A DNA stretch of 64,000 nt. It comes from Adiantum capillus-veneris (Eukaryota > Streptophyta > Polypodiopsida > Polypodiales > Pteridaceae). This document shows positions 10,963 to 20,883 of this stretch, in pieces. Made by a program: the position numbers and the translations under genes. Where the stretch lies: contig CM043946.1 of the NCBI GenBank assembly GCA_014529385.2, positions 22,248,577 through 22,312,576 on the forward strand, in the 5' to 3' direction. The first letter of the stretch is position 1; each line of letters begins with the position of its first letter. The notes beneath the pieces are model-generated. The model ran no database searches. It was not told the origin of the DNA and worked only from the letters and a program-made list of their open reading frames with translations.

Positions 10963-11350
10963 CTGTGTCTACTGTTGAGTCGAAGAGGCGGACGGAGAAG
11001 AACAATCTGCAACCGAGGACGCCGACCACTTGTCGGAAGAACAAATGTTGCAGAGCCAGGCGCAAAGAAACCTTCGGGGATAATGCGGACAAAGGGGGGG
11101 GGGGGAAGGGGGCAGCGGGCGGGCTAGGGGGCAGCTAGGGGGGGAGGGCGGCGGGCAGCAGGGGGCAGCAGGTGACGGACAGGGCTGGGAGGGGGAGACA
11201 GCGCAAGGCAGGAGGGGGTGGGGGATGCAGCGCGAGGGCGAGGGAGGGGGCAGCATGAGGGGGGCTGATGGCAGCGCGAGGGCGAGAGAGAGAAGGGGGG
11301 TGAGGGGAGGCGATGACGCAAGAGGGGGGGGAGCGTGCAGCAGCAGCGAG
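10963..11350 (-). promoter_or_regulatory. LINE A 5' UTR / internal promoter region
   Basis: This is 388 bp upstream of ORF1, very C-rich on the element strand, with a run of about 12 C at 11095-11106 and several shorter runs. It begins CTCGCTGCTGCTGC at 11350. It is homologous in position and composition to the 5' regions of LINEs B, C and D. LINEs use internal promoters, so this is the likely promoter, but no core element is recognisable. Confidence 0.7.
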
Positions 11351-11863
11351 CCAATTAGCGAGCTCTTCCCTTCTTGCTTTGATCTCGCAATCAAATTCTT
11401 CTTGTCTTGCTTTGTTCTCTGCTTGTCTTTCTGCTTCGTCTTCTGCGTGTCTGCATTCTATTTCTGCTTTTCTTTCTTTGTATTCACAATCAAATTTGGC
11501 TTGTCGTTCTTTGGCTTCCAAGCGTGCTTGCTCGCGCTTACGCGCTATGGCTCCCATTCTTGCGGAATTTCTTGCTTTGCGTTGTAAATTCTGTTCCATA
11601 AACAACAGCTCCAACCCCCTTATTGGAGTTAGTGCAATCGGTGTCGTAGATGGGGAAGGGGGAGGGTCAGAAAAACCTCCTCGTGGGGAAAATTCTTCTT
11701 TGCCTCTCTCATGCTCATCACCTCCAAGTGAAGTATCCATTCCGCTTCGAGTGATGATCATTCTGAAGTCGTGCGTTCTTGTGGGTTCTTGTGGTCTTGG
11801 GTTCTTAAGTTCACGAGGAGATTGGTTTCTTAAGAAATTCTCTTAAAACAAAGAATTTTAGTG
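11351..11863 (-). pseudogene. Gypsy gag N-terminal fragment between two LINEs
   Basis: A minus-strand ORF begins at 11761 (MIITRSGMDTSLGGDEHERG) and reads into a highly charged heptad/hendecad-like region (KREQARLEAKERQAKFDCEYKERKAE is its style), then runs into LINE A. It is clearly related to the gag of Gypsy E (51394, MAITRSRMDTLRGGDEHGSG), including the shared FSP...GF.DPPPSPST stretch. Bases 11762-11863 match the untranslated leader (AAGTTCACGAGGA...). No LTR, protease or RT accompanies it. It is the remaining piece of an older gypsy into which, or next to which, LINEs A and B arrived. Confidence 0.8.
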
Positions 11864-12294
11864 ACGCGCGCTCGCTGCTGCTGTGATTCCAGCTGCGCCA
11901 TCGCTCCCCCCCCCCCCCTCCCAACGCTGCCTGCTGCCATCCCCCCCGCCCCCCCCCCCAATGCTGGCTGCCTCCTCCCGCTGGTTGCCTCCCTCCCCCC
12001 CGCCTGCCCTCAGCCCTCGCTGCCCCCCTTTGCGCTGCCCCTGTCCGTTCGCCCACCCTAAGTCCCCCGCTCCCGCCGCCCGCTGCCCTCTCCCTTGCGC
12101 CAGCTGCGCTTCCCTTCCCGCTTGCCCCCCCCCCCCTCTCGGCCCGTTCGCCCGCCCGTTTTGTTCTTCCTCCTCGACAGCTCCCTGCAGTTCGACCCTT
12201 TTGGCACTGGTTCAATTCCTTGGAGCAGTGTTCGGCGCGCCCAATTGCAGCACCCTCCCGTCGCCCTCTTCTTATGCCACAGCAGTAGACACAG
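11864..12294 (+). promoter_or_regulatory. LINE B 5' UTR
   Basis: This C-rich region begins CGCGCTCGCTGCTGCTG. C-runs occur at about 11907-11918, 11941-11947, 11950-11958 and 12127-12136. It is positioned head-to-head with the LINE A 5' UTR, 513 bp away. It is probably the internal promoter by family knowledge, but no core motif is identified. Confidence 0.65.
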
Positions 12295-14196
12295 ATGGAG
12301 GCTCCAGCTTCGCCACAGAGGGACTCGCCAGAAGACCCCTCGCCCGACCCCGCTGAGCCCACCATTCGACTTGCTCTCTTGCCGACAGAGCAAGCGAGCC
12401 TTGCCGCAAAGGTAGAGCGATTGCGGGCGACCTCGGTCATTTGCAAGATTCTCGGCACCCGACCTAGCAGAGGAGAGCTGCGAAACCTTCTCCAGGCCCG
12501 CCTTCTCGCAGGGGTGGGCAAGATCTTGGATGTCCAGATTCTCGGACGGGGTTACTATCAGATCGAGTTTGAGACCTCCGAGATGGCGTCCAAGGTCATA
12601 GCTATGAGTCCACTGGCCATCCGAGCATCACGTGCCCACTTTCGACAGTGGCGACATGGTTTTGACCCAGCTTCGGATGTTCTAGTAGAGGAGGCAGACA
12701 TCCCCATCTCAGTCTGCTTTCCGGGTTTATGGAGGGAGTACTTACCACTTCTTTCCAGGATCGGTTCCGCCATTGGGACTGTCCTGGAGACACCTCGTAC
12801 GGCAGCATCAGTAGCTTCCAAGGCGGCTGACATTCCCTCAGTTCGACTTTTGGTCAGAGATACTCACACGCTCTCGAAGGTTATCCTTTTACCTTGGGTG
12901 AGTGGGGGTTGGTTTCGACAGAGTGTGGAGTACTCGGGCCTCCCGAACCAGTGCTTCATTTGCCGACAGATGGGCCATCTAGCGAAGTCCTGTCCATCGA
13001 GGAGGCCGCAACCTGCACCACAGCCTCAGCCCCAGCCTGCCAGGGCTGGCCCGCAACCATAGTCAGCGGCACAGCTCACACATGCAGAGCCACCCTCTGA
13101 GCCTGGGACTCCAACGGAGGAGGGATGGCAGCAGGCCCGTGGTCGACGACGCCAGGGGCCACAGTGTCAGCCTGGCACTCAGAGTGGCCCTCAAGTGCCT
13201 ACTCAGCAGCAGTGGGTTCCCACGGGGAACCGCTTTGGTTCTCTTGAGTAGGAGGAGATCCCTTCGCCAGCCCCCACCTGCAGCCTCTCCCCCCCCCCCC
13301 AGAGTTCCCCCCCTCTTCCTCATCCTCCCCCCCGCCCTCTGCTCCCGTCGCCTCTCCACCTCGCCCGTCTACCTATGTCGCCCCATCCCGCCCCTCTTCT
13401 CCTTCCCCCCCCCCCAGCTCCTTCTCCCCCCGCTCCTGCTCCAGTTCCACAGTCGCCTCAGGAGACCGGCCCTTCTCCAGCAGCTAGGAGATTTGTTGGC
13501 AACGCCTTTGCCACGAGTCGCCTAGAGAGAGAGGGTCAGCCCTTCTTACGGCCTCCTTTGCAGATTCAGACATCTTCCCTTGCACCTATCCCTCGCGGTA
13601 TGACGAGCATTGACATCCGACGCCGCTGGGACTTCTTCGACTACGGGTTCACTCGTTTTCTCGACGATTCCGCAGCAGACCATGAAGCAGCCTGCTTCAG
13701 GGTCCATGCTCTGTTCCTTGCCGCTAGGGGGATAGAGGCCTTGGACTCCGTAGTTGGTTTCTCCTTCCCCCTCTGTGGTAGGACCGAGACAGAGTGGTCC
13801 CTCGACTCAGTGTTGGGATGGTTGCATACACAGGTCCTAGAGTTCTCTCATCACATGGAAGAACTTGGAGTAACAGATATGCTGCAGACTTTGTGGCCAT
13901 TGGCCAAGTTTGCGGTGACACCCCCAGACTCAGCAGGATGTAAGCACATTGTGGTGTACTTCTTTGCTGATACGCAGTGTTTGACTTGCTATGTATACAT
14001 TCATGAGGACTCCTGGACAGAGGAGGTTGCTTTACACACGGCTCTCTATGCTTGGGCTTGGGCTTGGGCTAGGCACTCACTGCAGTCACGCCTATCTAGA
14101 GGACACTCGGATGTGGATTACTCCCCATCCAAGCTAGCCTCTAAAATAGCCCGTCTTGCTACTGCGGCAGCATCTGTTCTCTCTTGCTCCCCATGA
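12295..14196 (+). pseudogene. LINE B ORF1, full length with two stops
   Basis: This is the clearest full-length ORF1: about 633 codons in one frame from MEAPASPQRDSPEDPS to VLSCSP. Regions: Pro-rich N-terminus; DUF4283-like domain (about 30-200); CCHC knuckle CFICRQMGHLAKSC (about 221-234); Gln/Pro-rich linker (about 240-430) with short C-runs; then a conserved domain starting RRRWDFFDYGFTRFL (about 443) and running to the end. In-frame TAG codons near 13060 and 13249 both stand where other copies have CAG. The frame is otherwise intact. The stop TGA overlaps the ORF2 ATG (14193-14196). The product should coat element RNA. Confidence 0.88.
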
Positions 14197-14633
14197 GGAT
14201 CGTCTCATGGAACGTGCAGGGACTAGGTGGGCCCCAGTTTTAGCGACAGCGGGGCCGATTGCGTCAGGAGCTTCAGCGTTGCCTTGTGGGAGGAGAGATT
14301 GATCTCCTTATGCTTCAAGAGCACCATTTGTGTGAGAGCCGCATTCGGCGATGTGGTCCGATTTTGCGTGGACGATATGATACCTTTTGGTCAGCTGCTT
14401 TTGGACCTTGAGGCATCCAGGGTGGGGTATGTATGACTATTGCGGACTCATTGCAGCAGGCCATTGTGGGCAGAGGGATTATTGTGCCAGGCAGGGCTCA
14501 GTGGATTACTATGCAGGTTCAGGGTGGCCTTGTGGGTTTCCTGAACATCTATGCACCCAATGTGGCGAGTGCTCATGCAGGGTTTTGGTCACAGATTGTT
14601 GAGTCTTTGCCGCCGCAGGCCGATCATTGGTGT
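14193..14633 (+). pseudogene. LINE B ORF2 N-terminus (endonuclease start)
   Basis: The sequence starts MRIVSWNVQGLGGPQF and then meets TAG at 14239 in place of CAG. Downstream, conserved endonuclease sequence (ADSLQQAIVGRGIIVPGRAQW, GFLNIYAPNVASA) continues to DHWC, where the 2.6-kb insertion begins. It has one more codon in SLPPQADHW than LINE A. The reading continues at 17246. Confidence 0.85.
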
Positions 14634-14804
14634 TGAAGCGGTCCGGGGCGGGCAACAAGAAGAGCAACCTCTAGATACCCTTCAAGGCTCCTGTGCTGCT
14701 CAATTGGGTTGGGGTTGGGAAAAAACAACAAACACACACACAAACCCGCAACCTAACCCTACACAAATTTGGGGCACCACATAGTTTTGGATGCGAACTA
14801 GGAC

Positions 14805-14870
<66 letters not shown>

Positions 14871-17245
14871 TGCTCGGACTGCTTTGAAACGTATCGGCAA
14901 TGATCAAGCAAACACAACTATATATTTAAGAAAGAGAGAGAAGGGGGGAGGGGGTGCTTGTTGCATTAATACCTTCTTACAAATCTGTCATGACAAATCA
15001 AAGTGAGATTAGTATTTGTTCAACATAGCTTGCGTAAATTTCACCACAACACATTACAAGAAAAGCCATCCCAATCACTGTCTTAAGGCCAGGGGAGTCC
15101 TCTCCACCTTGTCGCCCTCTTACAGTATGTGGGATTTATGGCTAGATTGATGACAACACCAGAGACAAGCTATCAAGAACTTAACAAAAAACACCAAGAC
15201 ACTTACGCATCATTGTTGTCCATTACTTCACCTTGGAAGGGAGACAAAGTATCCAAGCTTAGTCCAAATCCACCCTCCTTGATTCAGCGAATGTTGGGCT
15301 TACACTAGTAGGAGAAATGATAGATTTCCTACTCTCAATTGAATGATCACTCTCTCTCTTACAATGGCATAGAGTTCCCTTGCTAATCCCTTATTACAAC
15401 ACATGCACATGCATAAGACAATGAGCTTCCACTCAAGAGCTCCTTCTAAAGAGGTTGAGCTTGGCTTCTCAAGCTATAGCATAGTGCTCTTGCTTATGGC
15501 TCCCCTTTTGTGCTAGCCACACCCTCCTTTTATAGCAATTTTGAAGGCTAGGGTTACTCCTCTAACCATGGTTGGGTTAGATTTTCAGCCATTTATCTAA
15601 TTTCTTTTGCTTGGAATTATCAAGAAGTTGGTGGGGAAAGAGAGAGGAGAGAAATGGAGGTGATAGGACTTTTCATAGTGGGTTAGTGTTAGTAGAGTTA
15701 GTATTAATTTACAAATGGAATTGGATATTTACAATGGGAGTATCCATGTAGGATACACATAAGGAAGAAAAACTCTTAAGAGGTAAGAAAAGGTGGATTT
15801 CTTACAAGGTTGATGCTCCAAGTGTCTTGAGTAGGGCCAATTTTGACGCTTGTTGACGGTCCACTAGCTTTGACGGTACATTTTTTCTCCACTCTTGACC
15901 TTCCTTGAGAGACAAGGTAATTGAAGCTGAGTAATCAACCACCATGATGCTGTCTTTTAAGAGAAGAGGCTGAATTTTGTGGTTTTTTTTATAGATATGG
16001 GTAAATTGGAGGAGGAAAAATGAGACTAGGTGGTCAATTTTGGAATGGAATTGTGTGTGGGAGGTATGAGTTCACCATGGTTTCTCTTATTCTTCAAGGT
16101 TGAGGAGAAGGTGAGTAGGGTGCAGAGAGGAGGGGTGAGAGAGGTGGGGATGATGAGTGGAGAAGTGTGTGTGAAAGAGGAAAATGATAAAATGGAAGAG
16201 AGAGTGTGGCTGCATAGCATGGGAAAACTGGGGTCCACTAATAAAATCATAGCTCACAGCTCATAGCTCAAAAAAATATGAAAAAATTTGAGGCAAAAGT
16301 TCAGCCCACGAGCTACAACTTTTGTTTGTATCACCTTTTCAAATTCAGAGAGCAAGTGAACTTTAAAAATTCAGCAAAACCGATCGTTTTTTTCCACTGC
16401 ACAAGGTCCTTGTGGGGTCCTTCTTTGGATGATTCTTTTGAATACCTCCAAGAGTGAGCCCTCCATAGTGCATGCATGCATGCCACCTACGCTTGACCTT
16501 GTTTGGTAGGTCTATAATTGAAGATATTGTTGAGATTATGATATAAGTGAATAGTACAACTAAGAAAATCAAATATTGAGGGGTCTAAAAAATATGTACA
16601 TGTCAAATATAAATAATATAAGTGAAAAAAATATAAAGGGGTCAAAAGAAATCTCTCTCATTATGAGGCTACCATAAAAGATAAATATTTTTGGTGTTCT
16701 AATTTTTTAGAGAAAAAAACAAAATAGATGTAGGAAGGGAAAAATCACAATAGTGAAAAATATACACATAAATAAAACTAGTTTTTTTGGATTTTTATTG
16801 GGGTGGAATTACACCAAATATAAGAGAAGCTTACATGAAAATATTTCTATATGGAATAAAGAATATGAAAAATGGTAAGAAAAAATTGTGGTAATGGTGA
16901 GGCAATGTACAGAGCATAAATAGCACACACCTAGGTAGAAATATTTAAATAAATACCAAAATAATTATGAAAAAATCTTTTATTTAGGCCCTATATACAA
17001 AGAAATATTTACATACGCATGGGCCATAATATACTTATATTTTTTATTTTTTATTATTTTTTTGGCTCAACTAGCCCAATGACTAGCTAATTGAGGGTTT
17101 TTTAAGAAGATATGGGAAAAGTCCCGTGACTCACGCACGCCTATGTACAGTGAAATGGTAGGGATAGCCACAGTGTTTGGGTGATTTTGGTAGGGTGAGG
17201 TAACTCACTGTGGCAATTACAAAGAGCCGAAAAAACGGCTATCAG
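14634..17245. mobile_element. Unclassified 2.6-kb insertion in LINE B ORF2
   Basis: This insert exactly interrupts the LINE codons between CATTGGTGT (ending 14633) and GTGTATAGGAGG (from 17245). TGT/GTGT is shared at both sides as a possible 3-4-bp target duplication. The interior is AT-rich with an (AG)n tract, no ORF above 80 codons, and nothing recognisable as transposase. Near the right end are an inverted pair GCCACAGTG (17167-17175) and CACTGTGGC (17206-17214) and a terminal hairpin AGCCG-A6-CGGCT (17225-17240). No matching terminal inverted repeats or LTRs were found. It is probably a non-autonomous DNA element or captured host DNA. Confidence 0.55.
14807..14867. repeat. (AG)n microsatellite
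   Basis: About 30 uninterrupted AG dinucleotides lie inside the insertion of LINE B. Low-complexity ORFs on both strands here are artefacts of the repeat. Confidence 0.97.
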
Positions 17246-20200
17246 TGTATAGGAGGGGACTTCAACATGTTGGAGGACCCTTCTGATAGGATTGGTGGCA
17301 GCCATGCTACTGTGCATGGAGTCGAGTTGACAGCTTGGGAGAGGTTGTGTATGACTTTAAGGGTCTCAGATACATGGCAGCACTCTGGTTTTGTGAGGCC
17401 CCCAGACAGTCTTGCCTTCTCTAGATCGGACCGCAGAGTGGGAGAAGTGAATCTATCGCGGATAGATTGCTTCTACACTAGTAACCACTTCAGTGACTTG
17501 GGGGGGTCAGTGGACATCCTGGCAGGGACCTCCTTCTCGGACCATGCACCAGTGATCCTCACAGTGGCAGACAGGCAGAGGAGTGGGAGCACGATGCTTC
17601 GCATCCCAGAGAGGGTCTTGTTGGACTCAACACTCAGAGAGAGGGTAGAGGCTCTCTGGACAGGGGTATGGACAGCCAGGATTCATCTACAGACAGAGTG
17701 GCCTCAAGCCTAGCTCAACTTAGCCACTTTTTTCTTCAGGAGTCCCTGGCTCGCCGGGCTGCAGCGAGAGGCGGGGCAACGTCTCAGACGAGGCATTGCT
17801 TCACTACAGAGGATGTAGAAGCAGCATCCAGACAGTCCATGGTTGGAGGAGCAGTTACAGCAGGCTCGACAGGAGCTTGCTAGCACAGAGGAGAGGTGTC
17901 ATGAGTTTGCCTTCCACCGACAGGCATCTTAGTGGACTCAGGTGGGTGACAAAGTGACTGGTGCCTTTTTTGAGACAGTGGGACCTCGGCACTCGCATGC
18001 CAAGGTCAGCCAGTTGAGGAGGCCCGATGGCTCAGTTGCTTGTGAGCCCGAGGATATGCGTGCAGTTGCTACTGACTTTTACTGTGAGTTACTGTTGGTT
18101 GAGCCCCAGTTAGAGCGGCAGGATGCATGCAGGGAGCAGGTTTGGGCATAGATGCCATGTCTTGTGACTAAGGAGATGCGCCAGAGGCTAGAGATGCCAC
18201 TTTAGCTGGAGGAGCTGCACACGGCTCGTAGGGCCCTCCCCCGTGGTAGCTGTCCAGGTGAGGATGGATTGACTCCCAGCTTTTTCTTAGAGTACTGGGA
18301 CCATCTTGGCCCAGATCTCTGTAGTGCTTTCCAGTACATTCTACACACAAGAGTGATGCCTGACAGCATAAGTGAGGGCTTGATCTACCTCATTCCCAAG
18401 GAGGGTGGCTCCTTGGATGAGATTCGACAGTGGCGTCCCATCACCATCCTCAACTCAGCCTACAAAATTCTTGCCAAGGCTCTGAGTTTGAGGATTCAAC
18501 CACTTTTAGAGTGCCTTATACATGGGACTCAGACAGGTTTTGTCAAGGAGCGCAGTATCCTTGACAACATCTTTACTTTCTGGGAGGCTTCTGCCCTGGC
18601 ACAGCTCCGTGGTGAGGACCTCGTGATTCTTCTTCTCGATTTTGAGAAGGCATACGACAAAGTTGATTGGGACTTTCTAGAGGGCACTCTGCGCAGGATG
18701 GGCTTCTCAGATGCTTGGATCAAAGGGGTGTCAGCCCTGTACAGACAGACTCACAGTCAGGTGCTTTTGGCAGGAGGTAGAGGTGACCGCCTTATGCTTA
18801 CTCGCTCAGTCAAACAGGATTGTCCTCTTGCCCCCTTTTCTTTCTGTTGTATGCGGAGGCGATGGGAAGATTTTTGGTGTCACAGTAGGTTGGTCTACGG
18901 GGCTTAGCACTCCCTATTCGGGGAGATGAGCTACTGGACGCTGAGTTTGCCGATGACTCAGCCTTGTACTTGGATGGCCAGGAGGCCAATCTTCACAGTT
19001 GTGAGCAGGCTTTGGAGACTTTCTGTTGTGCATCGGGAGCACTGATCAACTGGAGAAAGACAGTGGCTTTCTCGGTTGGTAGTGCTCCTGTGCTAGATTG
19101 GATACCAGGAGAGGGTTTAAGGTGGACTCCCCCAGGGACTGCAGTATGGTACTTGGGTTGTCACGTTGGTCTGGACTTGTCTCCCGAGTAGCAGGTTGCT
19201 CCTCTTCTCCTGTCCATCAGGAGAAAGTTGTTATACTGGAGCTCAGCACGACTTTCTTTGCATTTTCTTTGATCTTGGGAGCTCTTACGGCGAGGCCTGG
19301 AGCAGACACAACCGACGTGCACGGAGGAGAGCCTACGGCAGCCCCTCGTCTGGAACCCCATGGTTAGCACTCAGAGAGGCCACTTGGTTGGTAGTCGGCC
19401 TCATGTTTCCTAGGGTCCCATGACAGCAGGTCCAGCGCTCTCTCTAGGTGACTGGCTAGAGTTCACAGGTTTGTCAGAGGAGGTGCAGGGTCTCCAGCTA
19501 CAGAGCATGAGAGGGATGCACAGCATGTGTCAGGACATCTCAGAGTCAGTTCCAGCTGAGTGGCTTACGCCTCTCGAGCCAGTAGCACCCCGGTGGATGG
19601 GAGCCTTCACACGACTGGAGGTTCTCATTTCAGTCAGGGCCTACTCAGAGACTATCCCAGCCCTTTTCTTTGAGCTTGAGGGTGGGGGATGACTACAACG
19701 AGTTGCAGTAGAGGCCCCGCAGGTGGCAGAGTGCTGTTTCCAGAGGATCCGAGTTGTGGGCATCTGTGGAAGGACTTGCGTCATAGACCCTGACCCAACA
19801 GCTCTTGAGACTGGACACTGGAGGCTTTGGGCTTGGGAGTGTTGTCCACTGGCACGAGTGCAGTGGGATCCTGGTGAGTGGCTATGGAGAGACCCCTTCT
19901 CTTCTGTAGACCACCCAGGTGTTCCTTTCTTTCAGTACACTGTTCGGCTTGGACGTCATATACTTACAGCACAGAGAGAGGCTCGCCCCGCTGCAGCACG
20001 TCATTGGCAGGAGGAGCGCCTCACAATCGAGTTCTTGGCAGTCTTTTGGGAGAGGCTCTGGGACTCCAGACAGCCAAGGCGCGTCACCTTGTTTCAGTGG
20101 GCTGGTTGCACACAGAGCTACAGCAGCAGGCAGCTGGCTAGTGCACAGTGGTCTCTCGGCCGCATGTGCAGGCTGTGACCACTTGGTGGAGAGTCAGCAT

Positions 20201-20740
20201 CACTGTCTTTGGGACTCTCCTTCGGCCCAGTAGGTGTGGCTACGAGTTCTTTGGCTGATGCATACTCTCTCCACGGCTAGACAGTACACTTGGAGGGCAG
20301 CAGCTTGGTCCACTCTCACGCGCCCGGTACTTCAGTTTGAGCTATCTTCTACCAGCAGGATGATAGTGATACAGGGGGGGCGACCTACACTCCAGCCTGC
20401 TACAGAGCTTACTCCACAGGAGTGGTGCAGTGAGAGAGAGGAGTGTTGGGAGCTCATTAGTGGCTTGACACTCTGGTTCATCTTGCGGGCCCGCTGTTTC
20501 CGCATCTTTGAGGCTCGGCCTGTGCCACCAGCAGAGACTGTTCGTGACTTTTGGCTAGAGCTGATCCATACTCTCAGAGGACATCTTGAGGGACTACAGG
20601 GAAGCTCCGACCGCATGCGGGAGCGCCGTGAGGCCTTCCTTCGACTCTGGCGCCCTGGGCCTTTCTACACCATTGTCCAGGGTATGCTCAGATGGCACTA
20701 CCATCCACCTGTGTGGCTCTTCCCTCCTCCCATCTCTTGA
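17246..20740 (+). pseudogene. LINE B ORF2, rest of endonuclease, RT and C-terminus
   Basis: ORF2 resumes at GGDFNMLEDPSDRIGG and continues through the endonuclease end (FSDHAPVILTVADRQ), the linker, and RT with LIYLIPKEGGSLDEIRQW, ITILNSAYKILA, LLLDFEKAYDKVDWDF and the catalytic FADDSALYL near 18950. The C-terminal region includes a Cys/His segment near 20100-20220. It ends at a stop in 20738-20740 after FPPPIS, like LINEs A and C. Several in-frame stops (for example near 17710, 17930, 18150, 19190) and frameshifts (for example near 18840) break it. Confidence 0.85.
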
Positions 20741-20883
20741 TTTAGCCTCATTGTATATATGCTGTTCTTTCATTGGGAGAGTCTCCCTACCATGTTTGTT
20801 GTAGCCCTCTCTTGCAGAGGTGGTTGTAGCCCTATGGAAAATTTTCATTAACTAATAGAAGGATCTTTTTCTCGAAAAAAAAA
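20741..20883 (+). other. LINE B 3' UTR and A-tail
   Basis: This is a 134-bp 3' UTR ending ATAGAAGGATCTTTTTCTCG followed by nine A residues. The same 3' terminus, with 20 T on the plus strand, ends LINE C at 55721-55740, which fixes the family's 3' end. Confidence 0.85.

Larger units (their letters stand above)
1..11350 (-). mobile_element. LINE A (L1-type), 3' tip outside window, split by Copia A
   Basis: This non-LTR retrotransposon is read right to left: GC-rich 5' UTR (10963-11350), ORF1 (9793-10962), then ORF2 from 9796 to beyond the left edge. Base 1 aligns with about 55961 of LINE C, so roughly 240 bp of its 3' end is missing. It is interrupted in ORF2 by Copia A (3360-8885), with TSD AGCTG at 3355-3359 and 8886-8890. 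By eye it is the closest relative of LINE C, with long near-identical stretches (for example 1130-1500 versus 57090-57460). Its 5' end resembles those of the other copies, starting with a CTCGCTGCTGCTG-like sequence on the element strand. Confidence 0.9.
11864..20883 (+). mobile_element. LINE B, near full-length, split by a 2.6-kb insertion
   Basis: LINE B is a plus-strand copy of the same family: C-rich 5' UTR (11864-12294), ORF1 (12295-14196), ORF2 (14193-14633 and 17246-20740), 3' UTR and a short A-tail (20875-20883). The insertion at 14634-17245 splits the endonuclease domain. No clear TSD is visible around LINE B: the right side abuts LINE D directly and the left side abuts a gag fragment. 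The flanks have probably been rearranged. Confidence 0.9.

Noticed and set aside
11861-12415. Several Pro/Ser/Leu-rich ORFs in the LINE 5' UTRs and linkers (also 13063-13525, 61872-62731)
   Set aside because: These are low-complexity products of C-rich DNA in all frames. The conserved ORF1 frame and start are unambiguous and lie elsewhere.
14671-15006. Overlapping ORFs with (RE)n, (SL)n or (ER)n repeats on both strands
   Set aside because: They are translations of the (AG)n microsatellite and carry no gene signal.
15046-15080. CACTA-type left terminus (CACATTACAAGAAAAG)
   Set aside because: It lies 400 bp inside the insertion and does not match the right end. Too weak to call a transposon terminus.
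17225-17250. Helitron 3' end (hairpin AGCCG...CGGCT)
   Set aside because: No CTRR terminus at the right distance and no TC start at the other boundary. The flanks show a duplicated TGT rather than an A/T insertion site.
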